Shown here: one piece after another, positions 1-10,919 of the stretch
How positions within the stretch are numbered: the first letter of the stretch is position 1
Layout of the letters: the number at the start of each line of letters is the position of its first letter
NCBI GenBank assembly: GCA_027257055.1
Contig: JAPVLO010000570.1
Location: 1,006,001-1,070,000, forward strand
From: Cephalopachus bancanus
Lineage: Eukaryota; Chordata; Mammalia; Primates; Tarsiidae
Length of the DNA: 64,000 bases
Reading direction: 5' to 3'
Translations under genes and position numbers: made by a program
Notes under the pieces: generated by a model
The model's database searches: none
What the model was told of the DNA's origin: nothing
Seen by the model: the letters and a program-made list of their open reading frames with translations, nothing else

Positions 1-600
1 GGATCAGGCCCCTGCCATGACCCTTTCAATGGATCTTTCCAGTGAACCAAAGCCTCCGCCTTGGGTGACAGGTGCTAGAAACGCTCTGCTGCTGATATTC
101 CATCATGGTCTAAATTGAAAAAAAATGATAATGAAAAAAGCATGCGCTAACAGATTATGTGGGCAACAATGTACATATTCCCTGTTTTTACATTTTTTTA
201 ATTGCACCTTTAACGTTCTGTTAGCCCTTTCAGCAATACCTTGTCCTTGAGGATTGTAGGGAATTCCGGGTGGAATGGGAAATCTGAAAAGTGGCACAAA
301 AATTAGCAGAAGCCTTGCCAGTATAGACAGGGCCATTATCAGTCTTAATAGATTTAGGAATACCCATGACAGCAAAAGCTGCAAAGCAATGAGCTATCAC
401 ATAACGAACAGCCTCACCTGAATGAGATGAGACAAAAAGAAAACCAGAACAGGTATCTACTGTAACAAGCCAACTTCCCAAAAGAGGGAACATGTGTCAC
501 ATCCATTTGCCAGAGGTTTTCCTGCAAGAGGTCCCTAGGATTCACACCTGTGAAAGGAGGGTACTGAAACTGTGGACCAAAAGGACAATTCTTAACTATC
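1..600 (-). pseudogene. pol: Retroviral integrase (pol 3' part), frameshifted
   Basis: Three overlapping minus-strand frames together cover an integrase. The frame at 414-716 carries an HHCC-like zinc-binding N-terminus and the first catalytic Asp in QMDVTH. The frame at 230-493 carries VDTCSGF and the second Asp in KTDNGP. The frame at 103-384 carries GIPYNPQGQG and the catalytic Glu in ERANRTLK. Minus-strand positions 100-1 read WKDPLKG and WQGPDP, typical of the betaretroviral integrase C-terminal domain. The DDE residues are therefore all present, but spread over different frames. At least two frameshifts and internal stops separate them, so no functional integrase can be made. Confidence 0.9.
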
Positions 601-699
601 TGACATGTGGCTTCTCTGGAAAGTGCAAGTTGGCAATGCAAACTCTGAGCATTCTGATGATGAAGGGTGTGAGAAGCGGCAACCACCGAAGCAGGGGAT

Positions 700-1112
700 A
701 ACAAACAGCAAAGCAAAAAACCATGTCACTGCATCAGCCAAAGCATCACCCTCAGATAAAGGACCAGGAAGTGCAGAATGAGCACGAATGTGTGCAACAT
801 AAAAAGGGGCAGTGAGAGCATGAATTTGTGTCTGAATTTCTTGTAAAAGAGAAAGTACTTCATGAGAAGAAAAAACAGTGACAGGCAAACTAGCAGTTTC
901 CAAATGAGTTAAAACAATGGTAATATAGTGACTGTTTGTAAACAAATTAAAATGTATGTTAAGGAGTTGAGAAAAACCTGGCAGACCACAAACAATTCCA
1001 CTCATTGAGCAGAGTTGTAGCCTGTTTGGAAGCGGGAAACAGTACAGTCGATGACAGCGGTTGCTGTTCCCAAGAAAGAGTCATTGGTGAAAATCAATTT
1101 CACATCCTGTAA
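700..1112 (-). pseudogene. pol: Retroviral RNase H domain, catalytically dead
   Basis: The minus-strand frame 1005-592, extended upstream to about 1112 in a neighbouring frame, has the layout of a retroviral RNase H: LIFTND near 1083-1095, then TNSHY near 930-945, then AHSALPGPLSEG and DALAD. At the two acidic positions normally found in the first and third strands, Asn replaces Asp (TND and TNS), while the late Asp in DALAD remains. An in-frame stop lies near 1006. Integrase follows directly downstream, as expected in pol. Confidence 0.82.
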
Positions 1113-2529
1113 AGGTTGAGTGCTTTCTCTCTTCAATTTTTAGCAGCACTCACTCCCCTGGGATGTCTGAGTTTTCCATGGTCCAGGAAGTTCCTAGGGA
1201 AACAAGCTTATGAACTGTGATTAAAATTTGTCCCAAATGGACAACATATTTCCTTGTGAGCATTTATGTCTGTGGCCCCCTTTCCTTCAGAGGTGTAGGA
1301 AAAGACCTACTGTTAAACAATTTCAAAGTTTTAATGAGCCCCATTTCAGGACTGACTTGGATTCTGAGCAATGCAATACCAAATACCTATGTTCAGTTGA
1401 CTTGTGTCTCCAAATAATTTCTGGTGATTATTATGCTAAACCACAAATTGAAAGATTGTACTATCCTAGTACTACATTCCTACATCTGATGGAGTTTTTT
1501 TTTAATTTGCCAAGGGGTGGGGTAGGCTGCCACTGGGCCAGCAGTTGAATATCATTTTTCAAATGTTTGAATGCCTTTAAAACCTACCTATAGAAAATTT
1601 ATTTATGTCTAGCCTGTGCTAGCTACCGTGCCTCAATTATTTATTCTTTAGAGATTTTTTGATCCCATAATCATATGAGGTGCTGAGAGGTGAGGGTCCA
1701 TTTGCTGTAGCTTCTTCAGAGCTGACAGTGGGTGTAGTCCTGCCTAGCCAGAGATTGAAAATCTCTCCCTGTCTGACTTGAGGCATCCAGATCTGTTTCA
1801 GCAGTGGCATTGTTTGCAGGCACTGACTGGAATCCTTGCATGACCATTAGGTGGGTAGGAAATTGCCTGATTCTGGCTTAATAAAAGGAATAAATGAGGG
1901 AAACCCCTCTTTCAAGAAGTAGAACAATTAAGTGAAGCCAAGCATATGTTTTGACAATTTTAGGTGGGTGACTGATCACCTTTTTTTAATAAAGGCTACA
2001 AGGCCTGAAGTTATTAGCATAACTTAAATGATGAACTTTAATTTCTGTGGCTTTATTACAAGTACCAGCTTTTGGAGATTTTAATGTATTTCTGGACTAA
2101 AGTGGTAGCCTGACAGGTCGTTTTAGATTATAATTTGAACCAGGCACTCAAGTGAATTTTATATAAAATTTGAAGAGAAATCTGAAAATGTTTGGAGACT
2201 TGCATCCAGAAAAGACTTTATTATGTCTAGATTGTTTATAGAATTTATTTCATATATTTATTTTTTCTATAAACTTTTCACATACAATTTTTGGCATGCT
2301 TATATCATTTTTGACACGTTTGAACCTTCTATTTTTGTTCCATGTGTTTTTTTCACTAAAACCTTATTTGTACACAAAACCCTTTTATATTTCTCTTATG
2401 CTTTTTGCTTTTCTTCTGTTTACCCTTTTATAAATAACCTTTTACAATCATACTTTGAATTAACCTTTTAGTAACTTTTTATTAGAGATTAGGTAAAACA
2501 TTTAACTTTTGGAACACCTTTAACTGCCA
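1113..2529 (-). pseudogene. Presumed degraded reverse transcriptase region of the provirus
   Basis: This interval lies between the protease and RNase H remnants, and its length matches a retroviral RT. I found no clear RT motif (such as the YxDD box) in the minus-strand reading, so the assignment rests on position only. The short plus-strand ORFs here (1217-1548 and 2223-2471) show no recognisable family. Parts may be secondary insertions; the T-rich block 2220-2480 in particular looks unlike the rest. Confidence 0.4.
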
Positions 2530-2720
2530 CTAGAGAGCAGGTGTTAGGAGAAAGAGTTTCAGTATGAGCACAAGGGCTAAAAACTTAGCCTCAGTATTAA
2601 TCAAGAAATTAATTTGGACCCCAGCCACATTTATACAGACCCAAGGATTCTCTGGAGTGATGGCAAGCAGAGCACTAGACTGGCCATGGCCCTCCCAGGC
2701 TCCTTTAGTCAATGGCTACC
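2530..2720 (-). pseudogene. pro: Retroviral aspartic protease remnant, active site lost
   Basis: The minus-strand frame 2712-2530 reads PWVCINVAG, then INFLINTEAKF, which fits the N-terminal strand and active-site loop of a retroviral protease. The catalytic triplet Asp-Thr-Gly is represented by Asn-Thr-Glu at about 2590-2598, so the enzyme would be inactive. It lies about 100 bases downstream of the gag zinc knuckle on the same strand, the normal gag-pro order. Confidence 0.75.
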
Positions 2721-2817
2721 ATCACTGAGCTAGGTGTTCCCCCACCCCCTTTGGGAGAGGCCACGCTATCTCTTTCAGTGGCCTTTTAGTTGGGTCCTGG
2801 GGCTTAGGCCATCAAGA

Positions 2818-2859
2818 ACAATTGCACTTTAAATGTCCAAATTGACCACATTCATAGCA
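2818..2859 (-). pseudogene. gag: Gag nucleocapsid CCHC zinc knuckle
   Basis: The minus strand reads CYECGQFGHLKCNC, a perfect C-X2-C-X4-H-X4-C retroviral zinc knuckle, followed after one residue by a stop. This is the best-preserved piece of gag. A second knuckle, usual in betaretroviruses, was not found downstream. Upstream codons (A-K-E-D-G-I-S) are open in the same frame. Confidence 0.88.
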
Positions 2860-4899
2860 GCTGATACCATCCTCCTTAGCAGATCAATTCTTATCAGGTC
2901 TTTTTGGGGTGGCTAGAGCTTAACCATTAGTGGCAACTGACAATAGGTTTGTTTACTTTCCGTCTCACTGGTGCTCACTGGTCCTTCTCTCTCTCTTTTT
3001 GTTGTTGTTGTTGTTGCTTTTTCTTAATGTCTCAGTTTCTAAGTACTTCAGAAGTTTTCTATAATGGGGAGTTTGGTATGTATAGTCCTGAGTTAGGTCT
3101 CTGAAGTTGGGTATTTAATATTCCATAGGATATAATCTTATTTGCAAAGCAATGAAATAAATTTTAAAAATGCATCTGCATACAGAACTTTTGATTATTT
3201 TTCTTTAGGTCTACAAAGTGAATTTAATTGCCAGATAGTATTAAAGCAAAGTCTTGCTCCTTTTCAAACCTCATTATCAACTGACTTGTAGTGAGTTCAA
3301 ATTTGATTTTAATAATGCACTAATACTTTTTTTTTAAACCACGTAATTTTAATTTGCTTCAATGATATAAAATCTGTTCCATTGGGATGTCTGATGGTAC
3401 AGATTATTACACATTTTCTTATTCACATTTCTTGAAAGCCCAGAATTTGTTTTTGAACACTTGTAATTTATTCCTCAAAGGAGAATTCTAAAACAGTTAA
3501 ATAACTAAATAAAGCCATAGACAGCAATGCCAGGTATCCCTGGGACCCCAATGGCTTTTTCCAAGCTGAGTGTCCTCAGCCCTCCTTGAAGCCCCCTTTC
3601 TTTTTATTTATTTTTTTGCTTCAGGACTTTTCAATGATGTCTACAAAATGACCCAGTACAAAGCTCTTTTAGAGTGAATAGACCATGTAGATATAAAATG
3701 ATCTGTTCCTACTTATTTCTAATTATGAACAGGCAAAATTGTCAAAAAAATTACTAAACCGTATGAATTACTAAACAGTAGCCTCAGTTGTAAGATGTGG
3801 ACAATTGAGAGTGATCAGTTCCCACTCTATGCACCCCAGAGTGTGCCTAGTATTTTACCTGCCCCTTAGCTGAAGTATCAAACTTAGCAAGGTGACTTAA
3901 TCTGGTGGGAATGGCCAGTTCCCATGCCCTATTAAGTCCTGCAAAGTATTCAGTATTTAAAGCTTTAGCAGTCTTGTAAGAGGTGTGCTAGTGAGGCATA
4001 GCCAAAAGAAAAAAAAAAAAGCAAACAATAGTGTTTCTAGCATTACATTTTAAAGTAGAGATTTAGCATACATTATACACCTCTAAGAGACTCCACAACA
4101 GTTTTACAGGGACAAACAGTGGATTATGATCTTAGGCAAGGCCTAAACCTTTAGAAACAGACTTACTTTCAACTAACCTGGGTTCTAGCATTTGAAAACA
4201 AGAAAAGTCTATTCAGTCCCTTAGTTGCCAGAGAATGATTAAAAAATTATTTTCTCCAAGGTTAGCGTCAACTTGTGTTGAGTTAACAAAAGACTAAGTA
4301 GCATATAAGAGACATTTCTATGTTTCTTGACAGGTGGATTAGAATGAACTCCTTCAGAATACATGAAGCTAAATGCAGGCTAAGGAAGGGAGAAGGTGTA
4401 GTCCTGGGAAAGAATTCAAGATAACCGGCAGCATTTCACATACACAGTAGGCAACTTTCCCACATACTTGACAGCAAAAGACAGGAATTTTAACGGTGTC
4501 AACGGGTTGGGAGAAACACCACATAAATAAGGGGAGACAGCAACATTTAGAAAACCATAAAATGACATAAAGAAACATGTACTAATCAAGTTTTAAAATA
4601 TGACATCTCCTTAAACAAAGCATAATAGCCCAACCAGCTTTTTAGCAGATTCAAAACGACAGACACACACAAATAAGAGAATGAGGGGTATGGGAAACAT
4701 GTTTTGTCCCCCTCTAGCCTTCAGCATAGACTTCAACACCTGCACAAAGAAAGTGCATTCCTTAGAATGTAAATGTCTCATGTCTTACTCCCAACAATTA
4801 ATCTTATCTCCTCAGTTACTTAATGAATCACAAAGCTGCAAAGGAAAAGCTGGCCTCCTCGAGGGTTCCTCTCCAACCAATGCTGATCCCACTACTCAG
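2860..4899 (-). pseudogene. gag: Presumed degraded gag and leader of the provirus
   Basis: About 2 kb separate the primer-binding site from the zinc knuckle, enough for a leader plus matrix and capsid. The longest minus-strand frame (4578-4369) has no domain I recognise, and I could not place a capsid motif. Simple (GTT)n lies near 3000-3016 and an A-run near 4009-4020. The assignment rests on position within the provirus. Confidence 0.5.
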
Positions 4900-4917
4900 G
4901 TCCCTGTTCGGGCACCA
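4900..4917 (-). other. Retroviral primer-binding site, tRNA-Lys type
   Basis: On the minus strand this 18-mer begins TGGTGCCCGAACAGG. It matches the complement of the 3' end of tRNA-Lys (the Lys3 type used by several betaretroviruses and lentiviruses) at 17 of 18 bases. The one difference, C to T at base 4, is what CpG decay would produce. It lies two bases from the end of the LTR, exactly where a primer site belongs. Confidence 0.87.
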
Positions 4918-4919
4918 CT

Positions 4920-5411
4920 TGTGGAGGTCCAGCCTCCGTAGAGCAGGGCCTGAGGTGGGGAAAGGGAATGAGAAAGGGAAGACAAAAAACAGCAGGATTG
5001 GGAAGTCTCTCTCCTCAATAGGTGAGAGCAAGTTTATTCTCACAGCATATTTTTTATATAGGGCAAAACTACATAAACAAGAAATATCTTAAAACTAGCA
5101 TCAGCTGGGAAAAAGGTTAATGTCTGTGACTTTCTTGGCAAGACATCTTTGTTTTTTGTGAGTCTAAGCAAAACCATTAACATCTGAGTTCTTTGAAGTT
5201 CTGAGTAAAGTTATTATTGAAGCAGGCTATATCCAGCCTACACAGACTAGAGATCACACCATCTAAATTCCACTAAATCAACATTCCCAGGGGCAAACAT
5301 CAAGAAAAGAAAACATTGGCCAAGCTCTTGTTGGAGCCAGGCCAGAAACACAAGGACCTTGCCAAGCTTGTGTATTTTTAGGACATAAGGACCTTGTCAG
5401 CTTATGTTCCA
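4920..5411 (-). repeat. 5' LTR of the provirus
   Basis: The inner edge is at 4920, where the plus strand begins TGTGGAGG (LTR 3' end CCTCCACA on the minus strand), two bases from the primer-binding site. On the minus strand a TATA-like stretch (CTATATAAAAAAT, about 5061-5048) is followed within about 20 bases by AATAAA (5038-5033). This compact promoter and poly(A) arrangement is common in betaretroviral and IAP-like LTRs. The outer edge is uncertain, between about 5399 and 5411, where old L1 sequence takes over. Length is about 490 bp. Confidence 0.8.
5033..5061 (-). promoter_or_regulatory. LTR TATA box and poly(A) signal
   Basis: Minus-strand TATATAAAA near 5058-5049 and AATAAA at 5038-5033. 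They would have set transcription start and 3' processing of the provirus. Current activity cannot be judged from sequence. Confidence 0.65.
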
Positions 5412-6840
5412 AATCCTTATTTCACATTGTATACAAAAATCAACTAAAATGGATGAAAGACTTAAACATAAGACCTGAAGTTGTAAAGCTATTAGACTAA
5501 AATACAATAAAAATCTTCATGATATTTGTCTGGGAGATAATTGTTTAGATGTGACCCCAAAAGCATAGGTTAAAAAAGCACAAATAGACAAATATGATTA
5601 CATCAAACTAAAAAGCTCCTGAGTAGCCAAAAAAAAAAAAAAAAAAAAGAAAAAAGAAAAAAATGATGGTGAGAAGACAATTTACTGATAGGAGAAACTA
5701 TTTGCAAACCATATATCTAATGAAAGGGTAATATTCAAAATATAAACCCAAACTACTCAAGAAAACTATTAATCCATTTTTTTAATCTGCAAAAAACATA
5801 CATGAATAATTTTTAAAAGAAGACACACAAATGACTAACAGGTATATAAGAAGCTGCTTAATATTACTAATCATTAGGGAAGTGACAATCTAAGTGCAAT
5901 GAAATGCCATTTCACATCTGTCAGAATGGCAATCATCAAAAATACAATGATAGCAAGTGTTGACAGGTATGTGTACACTGTCAGCAAAGATGTAAATTGA
6001 TACAGCCATTATGAAAAACATTATGAAGCTTTCTCAAAAAGTTAAATACATATAATCCAACATCCCCACTTCTGGGGCATGTATCCAAAGCAAATGGAAT
6101 CAGTGTGGAAAAAATATCTGCATTATCTTTCTTTTTTTAACTTTTAAATTTTTTATTTTAAAATTGTGGGGTACAATTCAGAATTAGGTATAGAAATATT
6201 CATTATGCAGGTACCCTCGTTGATGAGGTGTGCCCCCCCTTCCCCAGGCAGATTCCCACTAATTGCAGTATTATTAACAATAGTCAAGATAAGAAATCAA
6301 CTTGTTTCCATCAACAGATGAATGGATAAAGAAAGTGTAGTATGTATACACAATGGAATACTAGCCAGCTTTTAAAAAGGAGGGAATTGCATTATTTCTG
6401 ACATGAATTAACCTGGAGAACCTCATATTTAGTTAAGTTTACCAAGTGCAAAAAGGTAAATACTGTGTGATGTTACTTATACGTAAAATCTAAGCAAAGT
6501 TAACGCATAAAAATAGAGAGCAGAATCAAGTTAATCAGAGCCTAAGGTATAGACTTTGGAGAGATGTTCATCAAAAGATAGTTTTAGTTAAATAAAAGGA
6601 ATAATTTCAAGAAATCCATTGTACAACATATTGACCTTAGTTAATAGCTACATATTGTGTTTTGAAAGTTACTGAGAGTAGATTTTAAGCCCTCTTAAAA
6701 TCTAAACAAATTTAAAGAAATCAACAATAAAAGTATGTGAGGTAATGCATATATTAAATAACTTAACTGAGCCACTCTACAACATACATAGTTTGAAACA
6801 CTATGCTGTATTTTAAAAATCCATATGAAATTTTCATTTA
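5412..6840 (+). mobile_element. Old L1 fragment (ORF2 3' end and 3' UTR)
   Basis: Recognisable but decayed L1 ORF2 3' sequence: ATCAACTAAAATGGATGAAAG, later TCAGAATGGCAATCATCAAAA, and near 6325 the GATGAATGGATAAAGAAA block. From about 6600 an L1MA/MB-like 3' UTR follows. An A-rich run lies at 5631-5663. A younger L1 tail is inserted at about 6129-6262, and the proviral LTR abuts the left end. No open reading frame survives. Confidence 0.8.
6129..6262 (-). mobile_element. Young L1 3' UTR stub inserted in old L1
   Basis: A T-rich start, then GTGGGGTACAATTCAG and GATGAGGTGTGCC, is the reverse complement of the lineage-specific L1 3' end also seen at 10200-10280, 41580-41680, 52620-52700 and 59730-59800. 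Only about 130 bases remain, a severe 5' truncation. The old L1 resumes at about 6263 (CAGTATTATTAACAATAGTC), with TGCAT/TGCAG on the two sides as a possible short target duplication. Confidence 0.78.
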
Positions 6841-6943
6841 TCAACCAAAAATAAAATGAGTTATAACAATAAAATATATAAAATCATAAAACTTATGAGA
6901 AAAGATGGGAAAAATCTTTATGACATTGGATTTGGCAATGATT

Positions 6944-6974
<31 letters not shown>

Positions 6975-8370
6975 TTTTTGAGTTGGAGTCTCACTGTCAC
7001 CCAGACTGGAGTGTAGTGGCCGCTCCCGGCCACCGCAGCCTTGAACTGCTGGGCTCTGGTGATCCTTCCGCCTCAGCCTTCCAAGTAGTTGGAACTACAG
7101 GCACGCACTACCACGCCTGGCTAATTTTTTGTTGTTGTTTGTTTTGATTTATTGTAGAGATGAGGTCTTGCCTGCCCAGGCGGGTCTCGAACCCGTGGGC
7201 TCAGGCAATTCACTCACCTCAGCCTCCCAAAGGCCCAGGATTACAGGCTGAGCCACCGAGCCTGGCCGGCAATGATTTTTTAGACAAGACACCAAAAGCA
7301 AAAGGATGATTAAAAAATAGATAAATCTACTGAACTTCAACAAAATTAAAAACTTGTTTTTACCCAAGTATGCTACCAGGTGAGTAACAAAAGCAACTCA
7401 CAGAATGAGAGAGAAAATATTTGTAAATCGTATATTTGATAAGGGATTTTTTTCTAGAATATATAAAGAACTCCTACAACTCAGAAACAAAACAGGATCA
7501 TAATTCAATTGAAAAATGGACCAAAGACATAAATAGACAATTCTCTAAAGAAATATGTGAGTGTTCAATATACACTTGAAAAGATTCTCAACATGATTAG
7601 GCATTAGGAAATGAAATTAAAATTTCAATGAAATATAACTTCACTTTCATTATAATGGCTATTATCAAAACAAAGCAATACAAAACCACAAATAACAAAT
7701 GTGGTTAAGGACGTGTAGAATTTGAAACCCTAATGGATAGCTGATGGGAACATAAAATTATATGGCTGCTGTGGAAGACCTTATAATGCTTACTAAACAT
7801 AAAATTATCATATACCTAGAAATTGTACTCATCTAAGTATGTATCCCAAAGAATTGAAAGCAGGGACTGGAACAAATATTTGTACACCAATGTTCATAAC
7901 AGCATTATTGACAATTGCCAAAAAGTGGAAATAATCCAAGTGTCTATCTAAGGGTGGATGAATAGTCAAATGTGATATTTGCAAGTAATGAAATATTCAA
8001 CCTTAAAATGAAATGAAATTATTTCAATTACAACATAGTTTGCTTTTGAAAATTTTATGCTATGTGAAATAAGCCACACACAAAAGAACAAATATTGTTT
8101 AATTTTACTCACATGAAATCTGTAGAGTAGTCAAATTTATAGAGACAGAAACTAGAATAGTAGTTATAAGGTCTGAGGGGAGGGGGTAAAAGGGAAATCC
8201 TTTTGATAAGTACAGTTTCAGTTGTGGAAAAAAAAGGTCTGGTCATGGATAGTGGTGACAGTTGCACAATAATGTGAATATCCTTAATTCCACTGAATTG
8301 TATACTTAATAATGGTTAAGATGGTAAATTTTAAGTTATGTATATTTGCAACCATAAAAGTCTATAGAGT
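6841..8370 (+). mobile_element. Old L1 fragment (ORF2 3' end and 3' UTR), split by an Alu
   Basis: L1 ORF2 3' sequence: AAATCTTTATGACATTGG, then after the Alu GACAAGACACCAAAAGCAAA, and near 7510 the GAAAAATGGACCAAAGACAT block. It ends in an L1MB-like 3' UTR around 8240-8360. Reading frames are broken. The Alu at 6946-7267 interrupts it with a clean 12-bp target duplication. Confidence 0.8.
6946..7267 (-). mobile_element. Variant Alu SINE, minus strand
   Basis: Full dimeric Alu in reverse: (TTTA)n tail, GAGTTGGAGTCTCACTGTC, right arm with the GTGGCCGCTCCCGGCCAC palindrome, left arm with GGCGGGTCTCGAACCCG. Flanked by the perfect duplication GGCAATGATTTT at 6934-6945 and 7268-7279, within an old L1. 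The short ORF through it is spurious. Confidence 0.95.
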
Positions 8371-8663
8371 AGAAAGGAAATATTACTAATGTAAAAATGT
8401 CTGAAGGAGTTTAGAAAAATATTGAATAAAATGGCTTTGGAATTAAGGAGTTAGGAATAGAAAATAGAAGAGAAATAAGAAAAAAATGAGGAAAAAAGTT
8501 AAAATTGATGTGAAGAAAGTTAGTGGGTTGGAAGCTCACATCAATGCATTTATATGTAAAAGAGAAATTATATGTTGAGAGTGAGAGGATGAATCTTGGG
8601 TTTGAAGTTGGTAAATGGAATGTTCTATGACATAGTAATTCACAGAAATGTTCTAAATAATTA

Positions 8664-8705
<42 letters not shown>

Positions 8706-9923
8706 TGCTTTTCATTAGCACAGTTCAACATAACATGAAATGATTATTTATTACAAAGCAGGAGAAATATGTTAGATAATTCATTTTAAATATCTGAGCA
8801 TGCCTCATGCAAAGAATTAGTTTATCCCAGTAGAGGGACATCTTGAGTTAAAACTTAACATAGCAGCACTGGAAGCAAACAAAAGGAAAAATTTATTTCC
8901 TTCCATTCAACTGCCAGTATCATACTACAGTGATATATAGAATTTTGGTGTACTTACTGTGGTCTATGGCCATTCATGCTTAACTTTTCCAAATGAGTTG
9001 AATTAATGCTTAGTACTTATCAGTTGCACATTAATAAGATTATTGCATTTGGATATAAATTTTAGTTCTTTTAATTATTCTGTTTAGATAAAACATATAT
9101 TATGCTTCATGTTCATCACCTTCGTTGATTTTTCTTCCTATTATTTTAGTATTGCAATTTATGCCGTTTTTCCTCTCTTAAAAAGTCCCAAGTTAAATAA
9201 ATGACAGCATTGATTTAAACCTTTATCTTTTTCAATAGTGTCATGTAACTTTTAATGGTTTCTTTTATTTTTTAAAAAACCACACAAAAATATAAGTTTT
9301 AAATTAAAACTTTCCACATTTTTGATGCTGGTTACCTTATTTTGTTAATTGGCATTTTTTAAAGCTTTAATCATTTCTTAGTGATTCCTTAAATAGAAAT
9401 TTTATGAATAAGTAAAATATAACAATTACCCTGGTTAAGAGTTATGCTTCCAACAGTAAAATGCTTTATAAAGTTTCTAATTTACATTAAAAAATTAAAT
9501 TATGCCTTCTCAAACTTTTGGTTTATACAACATATCTTTTTGGAAATAAGTTATTTAATTCAACAAATATCCATTGATTGGCTAATTGCATTTTAGGCAA
9601 GTTATGGATTCTGGAGATAACTGTTGATACCCCAGCACACTTTGTTACCCTTATCTGCCAACATACATATTTTCAGCAATGGCCATGTCACTTCCACGTT
9701 TCCATGCTTCCCTGAAATTAAAGAATAACATTTTATTGTTTGAGCAGATTGTAGATTCAATTTCCTGATAGGTTGATTTTAGCATTTTTCCTATTTTATT
9801 ATATTTTCAAAGACTCAGTTCTGCTAATTTTTCATTCAGAACAGAATCATATTTATCTTGCTATGACAATGATCTGAAAAAGTCAATAAAAATTAATTTC
9901 GCCAGAATGTACTGTCATTCAAA
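8371..9923. other. Intergenic stretch, (TA)n microsatellite
   Basis: AT-rich DNA without a recognisable gene. It holds a (TA)n run at 8664-8703. Near 9545-9620, TTCAACAAATATCCATTGATTGG resembles a motif common in ancient MIR/L2-class repeats, too short to assign. The 106-codon minus-strand frame at 8411-8731 translates the TA run and looks spurious. Confidence 0.6.
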
Positions 9924-9943
9924 AAGATTAAGTATTCATGTAA

Positions 9944-10289
9944 GTACCACATTATGGAGCCATAAAGAAGGACAAATATATGGACTTTGCAGCAACTTGG
10001 ATGGATTTGGAGTTGATCACACTCAGTGATCTATCACAGAAACAAAGAACAGAGTACCATATGTTTTCACTCATAAGAGGACTTTGAACAATTATAGTAC
10101 TATAAGAAAGCATTTGGCAGTAATGGGAAAAAAATGTCGGGGAAGGGGGGGTGGAATTGGCAGTTGAGGGAAACTGCTGAGGGGGAGGGAATACCTCATC
10201 AACAAAGGTACCTGCATAATCAATGTTTGTACACCTAACCCTGAATTGTACCCCATAGCTTTATAATTAAATAAATAAATATTTTTTTA
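9944..10289 (+). mobile_element. Young L1, 5'-truncated 3' end
   Basis: ORF2 terminus (GCAGCAACTTGGATGGATTT, then CAGAAACAAAGAACAG) followed by the lineage-specific 3' UTR (ACTGCTGAGGGGGAGGG, GGTACCTGCATAATCAA) and an A/T-rich tail. About 345 bp. A diverged direct repeat (AAAGATTAAGTATTCATGTAA on the left, AAAGATTAGGTATACATATAA on the right) flanks it and is probably its target-site duplication. Confidence 0.85.
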
Positions 10290-10417
10290 AAAGATTAGGT
10301 ATACATATAATCATACCTAGTGTTTTTTTAAGAATTGATATGTCTATATAATGTTATTAAACATCTTCATCTTGGTGGTATTTCTGCTTTGTTACTAGTA
10401 CACCATAAATTATTTTA

Positions 10418-10710
10418 TTTAATTAATTAATTTATTTATTTATTTGAGTTGGAGTCTCACTCTGTCACCCAGACTGGAGTGAGGTGGCCGCTCCTGGCCA
10501 CCGCAGCCTCGACCTGCTGGGCTCCAGCGATCCTTCCGTCTCAGCCTTCCAAGTAGCTGGAACTACAGGCGAGAGCTACCACGCCTGGCTTATTTTTATT
10601 TATTGTAGAGATGAGGTCTCACCAAGTTGCCCAGGTGGGTCTTGAACCCACAGGCTCAAACAATTCACTCACCTCAGCCTCCCAAAGGCACGGGATTACA
10701 GGCTGAGCCA
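10418..10710 (-). mobile_element. Variant Alu SINE, minus strand
   Basis: Reverse dimeric Alu with a TTTA-rich tail, GAGTTGGAGTCTCACTCTG and GTGGCCGCTCCTGGCCAC. A perfect 17-bp target duplication CACCATAAATTATTTTA lies at 10401-10417 and 10711-10727. The 5' end lacks the first dozen bases, since the element stops at GGCTGAGCCA. Confidence 0.95.
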
Positions 10711-10919
10711 CACCATAAATTATTTTAAAGTCAATTTGGAACAACTTATTACTAGCTATATATTTTACACAGACTGTTAATAAAAATATTCTAGGAAAAT
10801 TGGTTCTACTTTTTAAATGTATCACAAAAACCATTTCTTAAAGAATGATTTCTGGATGCTTTGGTCTCATAATCTTTTTGCAAATAGGACTATATAAATT
10901 ACTCGTGAGTTGTTCAGAC

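Larger units (their letters stand above)
1..5411 (-). mobile_element. Betaretrovirus-like endogenous provirus, 5' part, defective
   Basis: Minus-strand provirus, cut by the window edge. In retroviral order it shows a 5' LTR (about 4920-5411), a tRNA-Lys-type primer-binding site (4900-4917), a gag CCHC zinc knuckle (2818-2859), a protease remnant (about 2530-2720), an RNase H domain (about 720-1110) and integrase (1-600). The spacing is that of gag-pro-pol, and the 1.4 kb between protease and RNase H fits a reverse transcriptase, although I could not recognise RT motifs there. The integrase and RNase H motifs look betaretroviral (class II ERV). All reading frames are broken by stops and frameshifts. 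env and the 3' LTR, if present, lie to the left of position 1. The right flank resumes as old L1 ORF2 sequence, so the provirus sits in or next to an L1. Confidence 0.88.

Noticed and set aside
4681..5092. Plus-strand frames of 86 and 89 codons
   Set aside because: They cross the proviral primer-binding site and LTR antisense to the retroviral genes and show no domain.
8411..8731. 106-codon minus-strand frame with an Ile-Tyr repeat
   Set aside because: The repeat is a translated (TA)n microsatellite, and the rest is low-complexity AT-rich DNA.
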